From the NCBI GenBank assembly GCA_020621965.1, contig JAHRYV010000008.1, positions 1 to 64,000 of the forward strand: a DNA stretch of 64,000 nucleotides, in the 5' to 3' direction. This stretch comes from Curvibacter sp. Its GTDB lineage: Bacteria; Pseudomonadota; Gammaproteobacteria; Burkholderiales; Burkholderiaceae_C. Under the pieces are notes generated by a model that saw only the letters and a list, made by a program, of their open reading frames with translations, was not told the origin of the DNA and made no database searches. A program made the position numbers and the translations under genes. How positions within the stretch are numbered: the first letter of the stretch is position 1; each line of letters begins with the position of its first letter. Shown piece after piece: positions 28,886-39,420 of this stretch.

Positions 28886-30046
28886 ATGCTCAAGCTCTCC
28901 GGCAAAACGCGCTGGATCGTCCTGGCCGTCGTGCTGGTGCTGGCCCTGGCCGGGATGACGGCGCTGGCGCTGCGCGCCCCGCGCGCCGAGGCGCTGCGCA
29001 TGGAGCCCGCGCCGCTGCTGCGCACCCTGCAGTTTTCGGCCCGCGTGGCCACGCTCTCGCGGGTGGAGGTCGGCAGCACGCTGACCGGCCGCGTGGCGCA
29101 GGTGACGGTGCGCGAGGGCGCGCAGATCAAGCGCGGCCAGGTGCTGGTGCGGCTGGAGACCGACGAGCTGAGGGCCGCCGAGGCCCAGGCCGTGGCCGCC
29201 GAGCGCCAGGCCGACGCCACGCTGCAAGCCGCCCGCGCCACGCTGGCGCGCGCCGAACAGCTGGTGAAACAGAATTTCTACAGCGCCGCCCAGCTCGATG
29301 AGGCGCGGCGCGCGGTGGACGTGGCCCTGGCGCAGCAGGGCGCGGCCCGCGCCGCCGTGACGGCCGCGCGCGCCCGGCTGGAGCAGACCAGCGTGGAGGC
29401 CCCGGCCGACGCCCGGGTGCTGGCGCGCATGGTCGAGCCGGGCCAGATCGTGCAGCCGGGCAAGGCCCTGCTGAACCTGGCGCTGGCCGGGCCCACGCAG
29501 CTGGTGGCGCAGGTGGACGAGCGTTTCCTCGACCAGCTGCGGGTGGGCCAGCAGGCCCAGGTGGTGGCCGATGCCTTTGCCGGTCAGCGTTTTGCCGCCA
29601 AGGTGCTGAGCATCGCCCCGGTGGTGGACGCCCAGCGCGGCGCCATCGAGGTCAAGTTCACGCTGTTGCAAGACGCGCCGGCTTTCCTGCGCGAAGACAT
29701 GACCCTCTCGGTCGAAGTCGAGACCGCCCGCCGCGAGCAGGCCCTGGCGCTACCGCTGAACTTGCTGCGCCAGACCAGCGGTGACAGCGCGCGTGTGCTG
29801 GTGGCGGTGGACGGCGTGGTGCACGAGCGCGCGCTGCGCCTGGGCCTGCGCACGCTGGCCGCGGTGGAGGTGCTGGAGGGCCTGCAGGCCGGCGACGCCG
29901 TGCTGACCGGCAGCAAGGTGAAGGTGGGCCAGCGTGTCACCGTGCTGGTGGTGCCCTGGCAGGCGGCCGCGGGCCAGCCGGCCGCGCGGCGCGAGGACGG
30001 CGCCGGCAGCGCCGGTTCGGCCATGACCAACGCCATGGGGCGCTGA
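28886..30046 (+). CDS. RND/ABC periplasmic adaptor (HlyD/MacA family)
   Basis: A 386-aa membrane-fusion protein. N-terminal membrane anchor (IVLAVVLVLALAGM), lipoyl-like halves (VEVGSTLTGRVAQV ... ARVLARMVEPGQIVQPG), a coiled-coil hairpin (about 95-165) and a C-terminal beta domain. Eight bp after ruvB, but clearly the first gene of the export cassette with the permease, ATPase and MipA-like protein that follow. It bridges the inner-membrane pump to an outer-membrane channel. Confidence 0.88.
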   Translation: MLKLSGKTRWIVLAVVLVLALAGMTALALRAPRAEALRMEPAPLLRTLQFSARVATLSRVEVGSTLTGRVAQVTVREGAQIKRGQVLVRLETDELRAAEAQAVAAERQADATLQAARATLARAEQLVKQNFYSAAQLDEARRAVDVALAQQGAARAAVTAARARLEQTSVEAPADARVLARMVEPGQIVQPGKALLNLALAGPTQLVAQVDERFLDQLRVGQQAQVVADAFAGQRFAAKVLSIAPVVDAQRGAIEVKFTLLQDAPAFLREDMTLSVEVETARREQALALPLNLLRQTSGDSARVLVAVDGVVHERALRLGLRTLAAVEVLEGLQAGDAVLTGSKVKVGQRVTVLVVPWQAAAGQPAARREDGAGSAGSAMTNAMGR

Positions 30047-30058
30047 GCCCGGGGACGC

Positions 30059-31290
<1,232 letters not shown>

Positions 31291-31294
<4 letters not shown>

Positions 31295-31995
31295 ACGGCG
31301 ACCAGCTCATCGAACTCGACTGCGTGCGCAAGAGCTACAACCTCGGCCAGCCCAACGAGGCCGAGGTGCTGCACGGCCTGGACCTGAACGTGGTGCGCGG
31401 GGACTTCATGGCGCTGATCGGGCCCTCGGGTTCGGGCAAGAGCACACTGCTCAACATCGTGGGCCTGCTGGAGCGCATGACCACGGGTCGTTACCTGCTG
31501 CAGGGCGAGGAGGTGCAGGCCCTGGACGACGGCGAGCTGACGCGCCGGCGGCGCAGCACCCTGGGTTTCGTGTTCCAGTTCCACCACCTGCTGCCGGCCT
31601 TCAGCGCGGTGGAGAACGTCACGCTGCCGGTGCTGATGGCCGAGGGCCGGGTGAGCAGCAAGCAGGAGCAGCACGCGCGCGAGCTGCTGGCTGCCGTGGG
31701 CCTGAGCCGCGCCATGGACAAGCGGCCCTCGGAACTCTCGGGCGGCATGCAGCAGCGCGTGGCAATCGCGCGCGCCCTGGTCATGAACCCGGCCCTGGTG
31801 CTGGCCGACGAACCCACCGGCAACCTGGACACCGCCTCGTCCGACGAAGTCTTCGTGCTGCTGCGGCGCATGCACGCCGAGCGCGGCACCAGCTTCGTGG
31901 TGGTCACGCACGACCCGCGGCTGGCCGCGCGCTGCGACCGCATCGTCGAGCTGGTGGACGGCCGCATTGCGCGCGACGAGGTGGTGCCACGGTGA
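31291..31995 (+). CDS. ABC transporter ATPase, LolD/MacB type
   Basis: A 234-aa ATPase with Walker [10 protein letters not shown] near 45, Q-loop [12 protein letters not shown], signature [15 protein letters not shown] near 148, Walker [11 protein letters not shown] near 173 and switch His VTHD. The small LolD-like size fits a separate-subunit MacB pump. ATGA overlap with the permease and GTGA overlap with the next gene. Confidence 0.9.
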
Positions 31996-32813
31996 GGGGC
32001 GTGGTGCTGGCGTTGTTGCTGCTGGGCCTGACGACGGCGCGGGCCGAGTTGAAGCCCGAGTGGGAGCTGGGCGCCGGCCCGGCGGCCATCGACTTCCCGC
32101 TCTACCGCGGCGCGGCCGAGCGGCGCAGCTACCTGCTGCCCGCGCCCTATGTGCAGTACCGCGGCAAGTTCCTGCAGGTGGAGCGCGACCGCGTGCGCGG
32201 CCTGCTGTATCGCCGCGAGCGGCTGGAGCTGGACATCAGCGTCAACGGCGCCGTGCCGGTGCGCAGCCAGGATACCGAGGCGCGGCGCGACATGCCCGAC
32301 CTGGACCCCACGCTCGAGCTCGGTCCCTCGCTGATCTATCACCTCTATTACGACGAGCGCCGTCACACCAACGTGGACCTGCGCCTGCCGCTGCGCGCTG
32401 TGTTCGCCGTCAGCCCCCAGCACTTCCGGCCCCAGGGCTGGCTGGCGCAGCCCACCCTCAACCTGGACCTGCGCAGGGCCATCCCGGGCTGGAACCTGGG
32501 CCTGCAGGGTTCGCTGCTTTTCGGCGACCGCGACTATCACAGCTACTACTACGACGTGGCGCCGCAATACGCCACCGTCGCGCGCCCGGCCTACAGCGCG
32601 CCGGGCGGTTATGCGGGCAAGCAGCTGCTGGCCTCGCTGAGCCGGCGCTACGGCAAGGTCTGGCTGGGCGGCTTCGTCAAATGGGACGACCTCCACGGCG
32701 CGGCCTTCGCCGACAGCCCGCTGGTGCAGCGCGGCCAGTCCTTCGCCGCCGGCTTCATGGTGGCCTGGGTGTTCGCCCAGTCGGACAAGCTGGTTGAGGT
32801 CAGCGACGATTGA
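31992..32813 (+). CDS. MipA/OmpV-family outer-membrane protein
   Basis: A 273-aa protein with signal peptide ([15 protein letters not shown]) and alternating beta strands rich in Tyr/Arg ([12 protein letters not shown] near 38-50, [13 protein letters not shown] near 118) ending in a near-terminal aromatic strand, typical of MipA/OmpV barrels. The GTG at 31992 overlaps the ATPase stop. Its place at the end of the exporter cassette suggests an accessory outer-membrane partner. Its 3' end overlaps the end of the convergent desaturase pseudogene by 14 bp. Confidence 0.85.
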   Translation: MRGVVLALLLLGLTTARAELKPEWELGAGPAAIDFPLYRGAAERRSYLLPAPYVQYRGKFLQVERDRVRGLLYRRERLELDISVNGAVPVRSQDTEARRDMPDLDPTLELGPSLIYHLYYDERRHTNVDLRLPLRAVFAVSPQHFRPQGWLAQPTLNLDLRRAIPGWNLGLQGSLLFGDRDYHSYYYDVAPQYATVARPAYSAPGGYAGKQLLASLSRRYGKVWLGGFVKWDDLHGAAFADSPLVQRGQSFAAGFMVAWVFAQSDKLVEVSDD

Positions 32814-34777
32814 GCGTCGTGGCGGTCAGCAGGCCGCGCACGATCAGCAGCTGCGCCGCGTAGTAGGGGGCCAGCACCCACAGCGGTGCCAGCGGCAGCG
32901 GCGTGACGAACTTGTTCAGGGCCAGCAGCGTGTCGCTGAGCATGAAAAATCCTGCGCCCACCGCCACCAGCACCGCGCCCGTGTCGCGCAGCACCACGGC
33001 ACGGCCGACGGCCTGCGCCGCCATCAGGGCGATGACCAGCACATAGGCCGCCACCGGGCCGCGCAGGCCCACCGGCAGGCCGCCGGCCCACAGCACGGCG
33101 TACATGACGGCGCCGAAGCCCAGGGGGATGAGCAGCGCGCGCCGGTTCGGGAACCAGGCCTGGCCGCGCTTGAACAGGGCGATATAGGCGAGGTGGGCAC
33201 ACAAAAAACTCACCAGGCCCGGGATGAAATAACCGGGCAGCATGAGGAACACGTCGCCGGCCAGCGAGGCGGTCAGGGCGAGTTGCAGCAGGGCCGACGA
33301 CTTGACGGAGGAGGTGCGTGCTACCAAATAAATAGCAATCAGCAGGGTGAGCGGTTTGAACACGCGGTGCAGCTCCAGCAGGCCCGTGGTCGCGCAGGCG
33401 GTGGAGAGCACCGCCGCCTCGATCAGCAGCACCTCGGCCATGGACAGACGCCCCTGCAGCACGGCGCCGGTGCACCACAGGCCGGCCGTCAGCGCGGCCA
33501 GCCAGACGGCGGCGGGTGCCAGAGCCAGCGTGTCGGCATGCCAGAGAAAAAACACTGAGCCCGCCAGCAGGAGCAGGAACTGCAGCGCGCCAAACCATTG
33601 CACCGCGCGGCCGGCCGGCGGGTCGTAGCGCCGCACGGCCGCCAAGTCGAAGGCCGGCCTGGGAAAACGCTGGGCCAGGTCGGCCGGGCGCCAGCCCGGC
33701 GGCTTGAACCAGACGCGCAGCTTGTCGCGCCAGCGGCGCGTCTGCCAGCTGTCCTGCAGCAGCGCCCAGTAGACCTCGGCATTGGCCCACAGCGGGTCCC
33801 AGCTCTCCAGCGGGCTGCGTGTGCCGTAGACGCAGCGCTCGTCTTCTTCCCGGAAGCTGCCGAACAGCCGGTCCCAGACGATGAGGATGCCGCCGTAGTT
33901 CCTGTCGAGGTAGCGGTCGTTCACCGCGTGGTGCACGCGGTGGTTGGACGGGCTGCAGAACCAGCGGTCGAACCAGCCCAGCTTGCCCACGTGTTCGGTG
34001 TGCACCCAGAACGGGGAGGGCCTGTCCCCGCTCATTTTGCAGGTGCGAACGAGGCGCAAACCGCGCCAATCTAGGCGCACGACGACGCCCCGACTGACCG
34101 TCTGGGCTCGGAGTGCAACAACGCGTGGCGCGGTTTGCGCCTCGTTCCCTCCGGGTTGCGGCCCAAAAGGCCATGCGGGGTGTTGCGAAGCCTTGCCGGG
34201 GGAAGACCCCGGCTGCGTTTCGCGCCTACCGCATGGCCCTTTTGATCCGCAACGCATCCTGCAAAATGAGCGGGGACAGGCCCTTAAGCAGGTCGACCAG
34301 CGCGACGACGCCGAACACCAGCGGCGGCACGCCGGCCAGCGCCATGGGCAGGTAGAACAGCCAGCCCAGCAGCGCGCCGCTGGAGGTCTGGCGCAGCGCG
34401 GTGGAGAGGTTGTAGTCCTGGCTCTGGTGGTGCACCACGTGCGCGGCCCAGAACAGCGCCACTTCATGGCCGGCGCGGTGCAGCCAGTAGTAGCAGAAGT
34501 CATAGAACAGCAGGGCCAGCAGCCAGCCGCCCCAGCTCTGCCAGAAGGCATCAAAGCGCCAAAGCGCCACCTGCTCGAACACCGCCACGTAGATGCCGAT
34601 GCGCAGCGTGCGCGTGAGCACCGCGCTGATCTGGCTCAGCATGCCCAGGCCGATGCTGCTGAGCGCGTCGTTCAGGCGGTAGCTGTTGCGGCCGCGTGCC
34701 ACGCCCCAGGCGTATTCCAAGGCGATCAGCAGCAGAAAGACCGGGGTGGCGAGGACGATGATCTGGCTGGCGTTCAT
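32800..34777 (-). pseudogene. Sterol desaturase/fatty-acid hydroxylase fused to YhhN-like domain, interrupted by an insertion
   Basis: The 5' part (from ATG 34777) has membrane helices and two histidine boxes of the fatty-acid hydroxylase superfamily (HRAGHE near residue 88 and HHQSQDYN). It is cut after LVDLL by the element at 34018-34283. The 3' part resumes with FWVHTEHVGKLGWFDR and the third box NHRVHHAVND, then a YhhN (lysoplasmalogenase-type) membrane domain in another frame. Read through, the 5' frame ends inside the insertion after about 183 residues. The enzyme is thus broken unless the parts act separately; the YhhN half (32800-33500) could in principle be expressed alone. Confidence 0.82.
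34018..34283. mobile_element. 266-bp MITE-like element with 24-bp perfect terminal inverted repeats
   Basis: Ends are GGGCCTGTCCCCGCTCATTT... (34018-34041) and its exact reverse complement (34260-34283). Inside are two more inverted pairs: ACGAGGCGCAAACCGCGCCA near 34050 against its complement near 34128, and GGCCCAAAAGGCCATGCGG near 34158 against CCGCATGGCCCTTTTG near 34231. There is no transposase ORF. No clear target duplication. It splits the desaturase reading frame. Confidence 0.8.
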
Positions 34778-34906
34778 GGCGCAGATGCTAAGGGCTCGTG
34801 GGATTTGCACAACTGCGTGTCTACCCTGATGCCAAGCCCATTGCTAAAGCAAAACCGGGCATGTCAAATGCAGGGCCAGTTACCAACAATTTTAGGGAGA
34901 CGAGCG

Positions 34907-35617
34907 ATGAGCGCAGGAGTAGAAAGGCACAAGGAAAGGTCTGACCCCGTTCCCATGAGGAGATGCCGAGGCTTGTTGGCATCTACGCTGCTGGTTGCGC
35001 TACTGCTATTGGCGGGGTGTGGGCGAGATGACGTGCTGGAGTGGACAGAAGACGTCCGGTTGCCTGACGGACGTGTGGTCACGCTCAAGCGCATGGTGGA
35101 GTTCAAGGGGCCGCAAGCGTTGGGGGATACGCCGACAGAGTCGTTTCAACGGCTGGAGTTCAGGCACCCGGAGACCGGTGAAACAGTCGAATGGGAAAGC
35201 CATAAGGAAAAGGGATATCTGAAAACTGTGGCGATCTGGATCAGGCAAGGGCAGCCGGTGCTCTTGCTGGACCCGGCGTACGGGGATGACAAACACAAGT
35301 TCAATTGCCCCAATCCACCCTATTTGTTGCAGGAGTATGTCGACAAGCGATGGGAGAATAAAGCACTCTCCAAGATCGGCATTGCTGAAATTCGATCGAA
35401 CATGACGGCGCATCCGAAAGACCAGAGAGAGGCGATCGCACGAAGAAAGTACCGGCTGACAGCCGAGGAGACATCGAACTCATACATTCCCTACAAGGGG
35501 AAAGAGCCGGTGCCGTATGTGATTTCATTTGTTGGCGCTTCGGATCAGACATTCGATGTAAAAAACTGCTTCTTAGGTCCAGATTTGGATGACCTAATTC
35601 TTAAAGAAGCGGAGTGA
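34907..35617 (+). CDS. Lipoprotein of unknown function, lower-GC accessory gene
   Basis: A 236-aa protein if it starts at the ATG at 34907, which has a good AGGGAGA upstream. The ATG at 34955 (220 aa) would start directly at the signal peptide RGLLASTLLVALLLLAGC (lipobox Cys), but has no ribosome site. The mature part is charged and has no motif I recognise (RLPDGRVVTLKRM, FNCPNPPYL, VKNCFLG). Base composition is clearly lower in GC than the neighbours. The gene lies between inverted REP-like repeats, and one of them encodes residues RSDPVP of the long version. Horizontal acquisition is likely. Confidence 0.7.
   Translation: MSAGVERHKERSDPVPMRRCRGLLASTLLVALLLLAGCGRDDVLEWTEDVRLPDGRVVTLKRMVEFKGPQALGDTPTESFQRLEFRHPETGETVEWESHKEKGYLKTVAIWIRQGQPVLLLDPAYGDDKHKFNCPNPPYLLQEYVDKRWENKALSKIGIAEIRSNMTAHPKDQREAIARRKYRLTAEETSNSYIPYKGKEPVPYVISFVGASDQTFDVKNCFLGPDLDDLILKEAE
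34936..34952 (+). repeat. REP-like repeat, left copy
   Basis: AAGGTCTGACCCCGTTC. A 10-bp core GACCCCGTTC is repeated exactly, inverted, at 35658-35667. I recall such TCTGACCCCGTT / ACTTGACCCCGTT sequences as frequent near RAYT (REP-associated tyrosine) transposases in proteobacteria; no RAYT gene is here. Confidence 0.55.
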
Positions 35618-35657
35618 CATGAATGAATTCGATATGGCGTGTGCCGTTCTGTGCTGT

Positions 35658-35674
35658 GAACGGGGTCAAGTCTT
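35658..35674 (-). repeat. REP-like repeat, right inverted copy
   Basis: GAACGGGGTCAAGTCTT; reverse complement AAGACTTGACCCCGTTC matches the left copy at 14 of 17 positions. Together with CCGTTC at 35644 it also forms a local hairpin (CCGTTC, 8-nt loop, GAACGG). The following 150 bp to the hipBA promoter hold no gene. Confidence 0.55.
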
Positions 35675-35829
35675 GCATTACGACAAGCAAAGGCTATGCG
35701 GCCGGGGTTAGGGAGCAGAGATGTTGGATCGCAGGACCGATGCACCCGTTGGCCCGGTGACGCCGGAATGAGGGATTGGGGTCGGCATGAGCCGTGCCGC
35801 GGGTAACGGCATGGCGATATGCATTAAAC

Positions 35830-35876
35830 GAATATTTGACTTTTATTCTCCATGTGAATAAAGTGTGAATATTCAC
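35830..35876 (+). promoter_or_regulatory. hipBA promoter/operator with palindromes
   Basis: An AT-rich stretch before hipB holds TTTATTC-N7-GAATAAA (35842-35862) and the perfect palindrome GTGAATATTCAC (35865-35876), plus GAATATTT at 35830. All share the half-site GAATA/TATTC. HipB dimers repress their own promoter through such sites, so these are likely HipB operators. Confidence 0.65.
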
Positions 35877-35890
35877 CCATTGCATACATC

Positions 35891-36166
35891 ATGCGACAGA
35901 CCATCTCTACCCCCGAGCAGCTGGGCCTCATCCTGCAGTCCGCGCGCAGGAAGAAAAAGCTCACGCAAAAGGACCTGGCCCTGTTCCTGGACCAGAGCCA
36001 GGCCAGCGTCTCCCGCATCGAGACGACCCCGCAGACCATGACGCTGCAGCAGTTGCTGACCCTGTGCCATCGGCTCGGCCTGGAGCTGGTGGTGCGTGAG
36101 CGCGCCGCCGCCGGGCCGCCGGGGGCGCCGGGGGCGCCGGGGGCGGACAACACGGAGGCCTGGTAG
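35891..36166 (+). CDS. hipB: HipB-like antitoxin (XRE-family repressor)
   Basis: A 91-aa protein with a Cro/C1 helix-turn-helix (LTQKDLALFLDQSQASVSRIE near residues 24-44, split LTQKDLALFL and QASVSRIE). It ends in a flexible tail GPPGAPGAPGAD and DNTEAW, with a terminal Trp as in E. coli HipB, where the tail is a degradation signal. The GAP tail is coded by a 9-bp direct repeat (GGGGGCGCC). Two bp separate it from hipA. Binds and neutralises HipA and represses the operon. Confidence 0.85.
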   Translation: MRQTISTPEQLGLILQSARRKKKLTQKDLALFLDQSQASVSRIETTPQTMTLQQLLTLCHRLGLELVVRERAAAGPPGAPGAPGADNTEAW

Positions 36167-36168
36167 GC

Positions 36169-37518
36169 ATGGGCCGCAAGTCGCTGAGCCGTGCCCTGGC
36201 GGTGTGGATCAATGGCCAGCGCGTCGGCGTCTGGCGCATGCCCCACCGTGGACCGGTCGAGCTGCACTACGACGACGCCTGGGTGAAATCCAGCCAGGGC
36301 CGGCCCCTGTCGCTTTCGCTGCCTTTCCAGCCGGGCAACCTCCCCATCCGCGGGCCGGTGGTCAGCAACTACTTTGACAACCTGCTGCCCGACAGTGAGA
36401 TCATCCGCCGCCGGCTGGCGCAGCGTTACCACACCCGCTCCACGGAAGCCTTTGAGATGTTGCAGCAACTCGGCCGCGACTGCGTGGGCGCGGTGCAGCT
36501 CGTCGGCGAGGACGAGCCGGTGCAGGGCTATGACCGCATCGAGGGCGACGTCTTGAGCGAGGCCCAGGTGGAGCGGTTGCTGAACCGGGTGGTGCTGCCG
36601 GGCGGCGCGCTGGACCGGCAGGAGGACGATGAGGAGGACCTGAGGCTTTCCATTGCCGGCGCGCAGGAGAAGACCGCCTTGCTCTGGCATGAGAACCAGT
36701 GGGTGCGGCCGCGCGGGGCCACGCCGACCACGCACATCTTCAAGCTGCCCATGGGGCGGGTGGGCAACGAGGGGCGGCTGGACATGAGCACCTCGGTGGA
36801 GAACGAATGGCTCTGCCTGCGCATCCTCGGCGCTTACGGGCTGGACGTGCCGCGGGCCGCGATCCTTCGTTTCGGGCGGCAGAAGGTGCTGGCGGTGGAG
36901 CGTTTCGACCGCATGCTGCAGGGTTCGGGGAAGTGGTGGTGGCGCCTGCCCCAAGAGGATTTCTGTCAGGCCAGGGGCCTGCCGGCATCACTCAAGTACG
37001 AGAGCGACGGCGGTCCGACGATGGAGGACATCTGCCGGATCCTGCAGGGCTCGGTGCAGGCCGAGCGTGACCTGCGGGATTTCCTGAAGGCGCAGATCCT
37101 GTTCTGGCTGCTGGCGGCCACCGACGGCCACGCCAAGAACTTCAGCATCAGGCTGCTGCCGCAGGGCGGCTACCACCTCACGAAGTTCTATGACGTGGTG
37201 TCGACCTGGCCGGTGATCGGGCATGGGGCGAACCAGCTGGAGTGGCGCAAGGCGCGGCTGGCGATGTCCGTGCGCGGTCGCAGCCGCCACTACAAGCTTC
37301 AGGAGATCCAGCGTCGACACTTCAACGCGATGGCGCCGCGCTGTGGCCTGGGGCTGGATGCGGAAGCGCTGATCCAGGAGTTGATCGGGCAGACGGCGGG
37401 CGTCATCGACCGGGTGGCGCGGGAATTGCCCGCCGGATTCCCGGCGGATCTGGCGGGGCAGATGCTCAACCGGCTCCACCAGTCGGCGCTCAGGCTCGGG
37501 GCGATGCCGGCGAACTGA
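36169..37518 (+). CDS. hipA: HipA-like Ser/Thr kinase toxin
   Basis: A 449-aa kinase of the HipA fold. Couplet_hipA N-terminal region (VWINGQRVGVWRM and LPFQPGNLPIRGPVVSNYFDNLLPDS, quoted as two motifs SLPFQPGNLPI and YFDNLLPD), LSIAGAQEKTALLW (activation segment), HIFKLPMG (ATP-Lys), catalytic loop ATDGHAKNFSI near residue 316 and metal Asp YDVVST. E. coli HipA phosphorylates glutamyl-tRNA synthetase and induces persistence; the target of this one is unknown. All key residues seem present. Confidence 0.9.
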   Translation: MGRKSLSRALAVWINGQRVGVWRMPHRGPVELHYDDAWVKSSQGRPLSLSLPFQPGNLPIRGPVVSNYFDNLLPDSEIIRRRLAQRYHTRSTEAFEMLQQLGRDCVGAVQLVGEDEPVQGYDRIEGDVLSEAQVERLLNRVVLPGGALDRQEDDEEDLRLSIAGAQEKTALLWHENQWVRPRGATPTTHIFKLPMGRVGNEGRLDMSTSVENEWLCLRILGAYGLDVPRAAILRFGRQKVLAVERFDRMLQGSGKWWWRLPQEDFCQARGLPASLKYESDGGPTMEDICRILQGSVQAERDLRDFLKAQILFWLLAATDGHAKNFSIRLLPQGGYHLTKFYDVVSTWPVIGHGANQLEWRKARLAMSVRGRSRHYKLQEIQRRHFNAMAPRCGLGLDAEALIQELIGQTAGVIDRVARELPAGFPADLAGQMLNRLHQSALRLGAMPAN

Positions 37519-37617
37519 AGGGCAGGCAGAGATGCTCCGGCCTCGGCGGGAGCGGTTACGGGTTCGGGTACCGGCCCTGCATCAGACACTCTCCCTCGCA
37601 AACCGAACCGGTGGCTT

Positions 37618-38778
37618 TCAGTCCAGACAGCCCCGTGCGTCCACCCTGATGAGTTCGGCCACCGTGCCGGCCAACAGGCCGCCGCGCACGCCGATCAGCC
37701 AGTCGTGCAGGTTGACGGTGGGGTCGCAGTGGCCGGGGATCAGCCAGAGGGTGCTGCCCAGCGTCGGCAAGGGCGCACTACCGGTGGTGCGCAGGGTGGT
37801 GTGTTCGTCGCTGCAGCCGGTGGCTTCCAGCGCCTCGCCGTGCACGCGCGGCAGGCCGGAGTCGATGGCGTGGCTCTTGTGGCCGGCGTCCACCACCACG
37901 TGGCCGGCGCTCACACTCATGACCTGGGTCTTGACGAAGAGGGCGTGCTCGAAGGCGGGCTGGGCCGGGTCGGCCTGGTTGCGGGCGTAGTCGGCGTCCA
38001 TGAAGAGGTAGGAGCCGGCCTGCAGCTCGCCGAAGACGCCGCTGGTGGCTTCCAGGCCGAAGGTGCCGCTGCCGGCGCCCGTGACCAGGGGCAGCGCAAG
38101 ACCGGCGGCCTCGACCAGGCGACGGGCTTCCTGCACGCGGGCGATCACCACGTCCAGCGCGGCGCGGCGCTCGGCCACGCTGCGCAGGTGCTGGGCGCTG
38201 CCGTTGTAGGCCTGCAGGCCGGCCAGGCGCAGGGCGGGGTGGCGCGCAATGGCCTGGGCCAGCGGCAGCACGTCGGCCGGTTCGGCCACGCCGCAGCGCC
38301 GCTGGCCGACGTCCAGCTCGATGAAGACGTCGATCAGGTTCGCCCCCGCGCCCATCGCCTGCGCCAGGTGCTCGACGCCGAGCCGGCTGTCGACTGCAAT
38401 GGCGAGGCGGCCGCCGCGCGCTTGCAGGGCGCGCGCCAGCGCGGCCACGCGCTGCAGCTTCGGCAGCGCGATGACTTCGTTGCTGATGTAGAGGTCACTC
38501 ACGCCGCCGGTCGCCAGCGCCTCCGCTTCCGAGGTCTTCTGCACACACATGCCCACGGCGCCGGCCTGCAGCTGGCGCCGGCTCAGAGCCGCGCTCTTGT
38601 GCATCTTGGCGTGCGGGCGCAGCTTGACACCGTGCGCCTGGGCGTAATCGGCCATGCGCTGCAGGTTGCGCGCCATGGCGTCGAGGTCCACCACCAGCGC
38701 AGGCGTGTCGATGGTCGCCACGCCCTGGCCGAGCAGCGCGGCCAGGCGGGGCGGCCTCTGTTCAGGTGCTGAACTCAT
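37618..38778 (-). CDS. PLP-dependent D-amino-acid enzyme (DSD1/D-threonine aldolase family)
   Basis: A 386-aa fold-type III PLP enzyme. The N-terminal alanine-racemase-like barrel has the Lys motif VKLRPHAKMHK (PLP Lys near residue 55). The C-terminal beta domain has the zinc motif IPGHCDPTVNLHD (His and Cys ligands) of D-serine dehydratase DSD1. D-serine or beta-hydroxy-D-amino acids are likely substrates; which one cannot be told. The ATG at 38778 overlaps the phosphatase gene by 17 bp. Confidence 0.85.
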   Translation of the reverse strand: MSSAPEQRPPRLAALLGQGVATIDTPALVVDLDAMARNLQRMADYAQAHGVKLRPHAKMHKSAALSRRQLQAGAVGMCVQKTSEAEALATGGVSDLYISNEVIALPKLQRVAALARALQARGGRLAIAVDSRLGVEHLAQAMGAGANLIDVFIELDVGQRRCGVAEPADVLPLAQAIARHPALRLAGLQAYNGSAQHLRSVAERRAALDVVIARVQEARRLVEAAGLALPLVTGAGSGTFGLEATSGVFGELQAGSYLFMDADYARNQADPAQPAFEHALFVKTQVMSVSAGHVVVDAGHKSHAIDSGLPRVHGEALEATGCSDEHTTLRTTGSAPLPTLGSTLWLIPGHCDPTVNLHDWLIGVRGGLLAGTVAELIRVDARGCLD

Positions 38779-39406
38779 CGAGCGTCTTGTCTTCCAGGTG
38801 CGAGGTGTCGGACCAGCCCACCAGGGACAGGCCTTGCGGTGTCCACAGCAGGCGGTTGACGGCGGTGTTGCCCAGCGGCCAGGTGCGCGGGGACTGCAGG
38901 TCCTGGCCGGTGGCGGCGCGGTAGAGCTGGTCCATGATGCCGCCGTGCGCGACCAGCACGATCTGCTGGCCCGGGTGGCGCGCGGCAATCTCGTGCAGGG
39001 TGCGGGTGATGCGCTCGCGCACGGCGACCAGGGACTCGCCGCCGGGCGGGGCCCAGTGCGGCTCGCGCTTGCGCCAGCGCTCGGACTCTTCGGGCCAGGT
39101 CTGCTCGATCTCGACGTAGGTCTTGCCTTCGAAGATGCCGAAGCCGCGCTCGCGCAGACCCGTGTGGGTGGCAATCGGCGCGCCGCTGGCGCTGGCAATG
39201 GCACGGGCGGTTTCGTGGGCGCGCTGCAGGTCGCTGCTGTAGACGGCGTGGATGGGGTCGCGCGCGGCCAGCGCGCGGGCCACGCGCTGGGCCTGCCAGC
39301 GCCCGGTGTCGTTGAGCGGGATGTCGAGGTGGCCCTGGATGCGGGTGTCGACGTTCCAGGCGGTTTCGCCGTGGCGGATGGCGAGGATGCGGGTGGTGTT
39401 TTCCAT
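38762..39406 (-). CDS. Histidine phosphatase family protein (GpmB-like)
   Basis: A 214-aa branch 1 histidine phosphatase with RHGETAWN near residue 10, ERGFGIFEGKTY and the second catalytic VAHGGIMDQL near 150. This resembles GpmB / alpha-ribazole phosphatase (CobC)-type members; true phosphoglycerate mutase activity is unlikely to be its role. ATG at 39406, 15 bp after the DUF4136-like gene. Confidence 0.87.
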   Translation of the reverse strand: MENTTRILAIRHGETAWNVDTRIQGHLDIPLNDTGRWQAQRVARALAARDPIHAVYSSDLQRAHETARAIASASGAPIATHTGLRERGFGIFEGKTYVEIEQTWPEESERWRKREPHWAPPGGESLVAVRERITRTLHEIAARHPGQQIVLVAHGGIMDQLYRAATGQDLQSPRTWPLGNTAVNRLLWTPQGLSLVGWSDTSHLEDKTLDEFST

Positions 39407-39420
39407 TCGGCGTGGGACGC

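Noticed and set aside
33944-34900. 5' extension of the lipoprotein frame across the MITE and desaturase
   Set aside because: It runs antisense through the desaturase half and the element; the start is better placed at 34907 or 34955.
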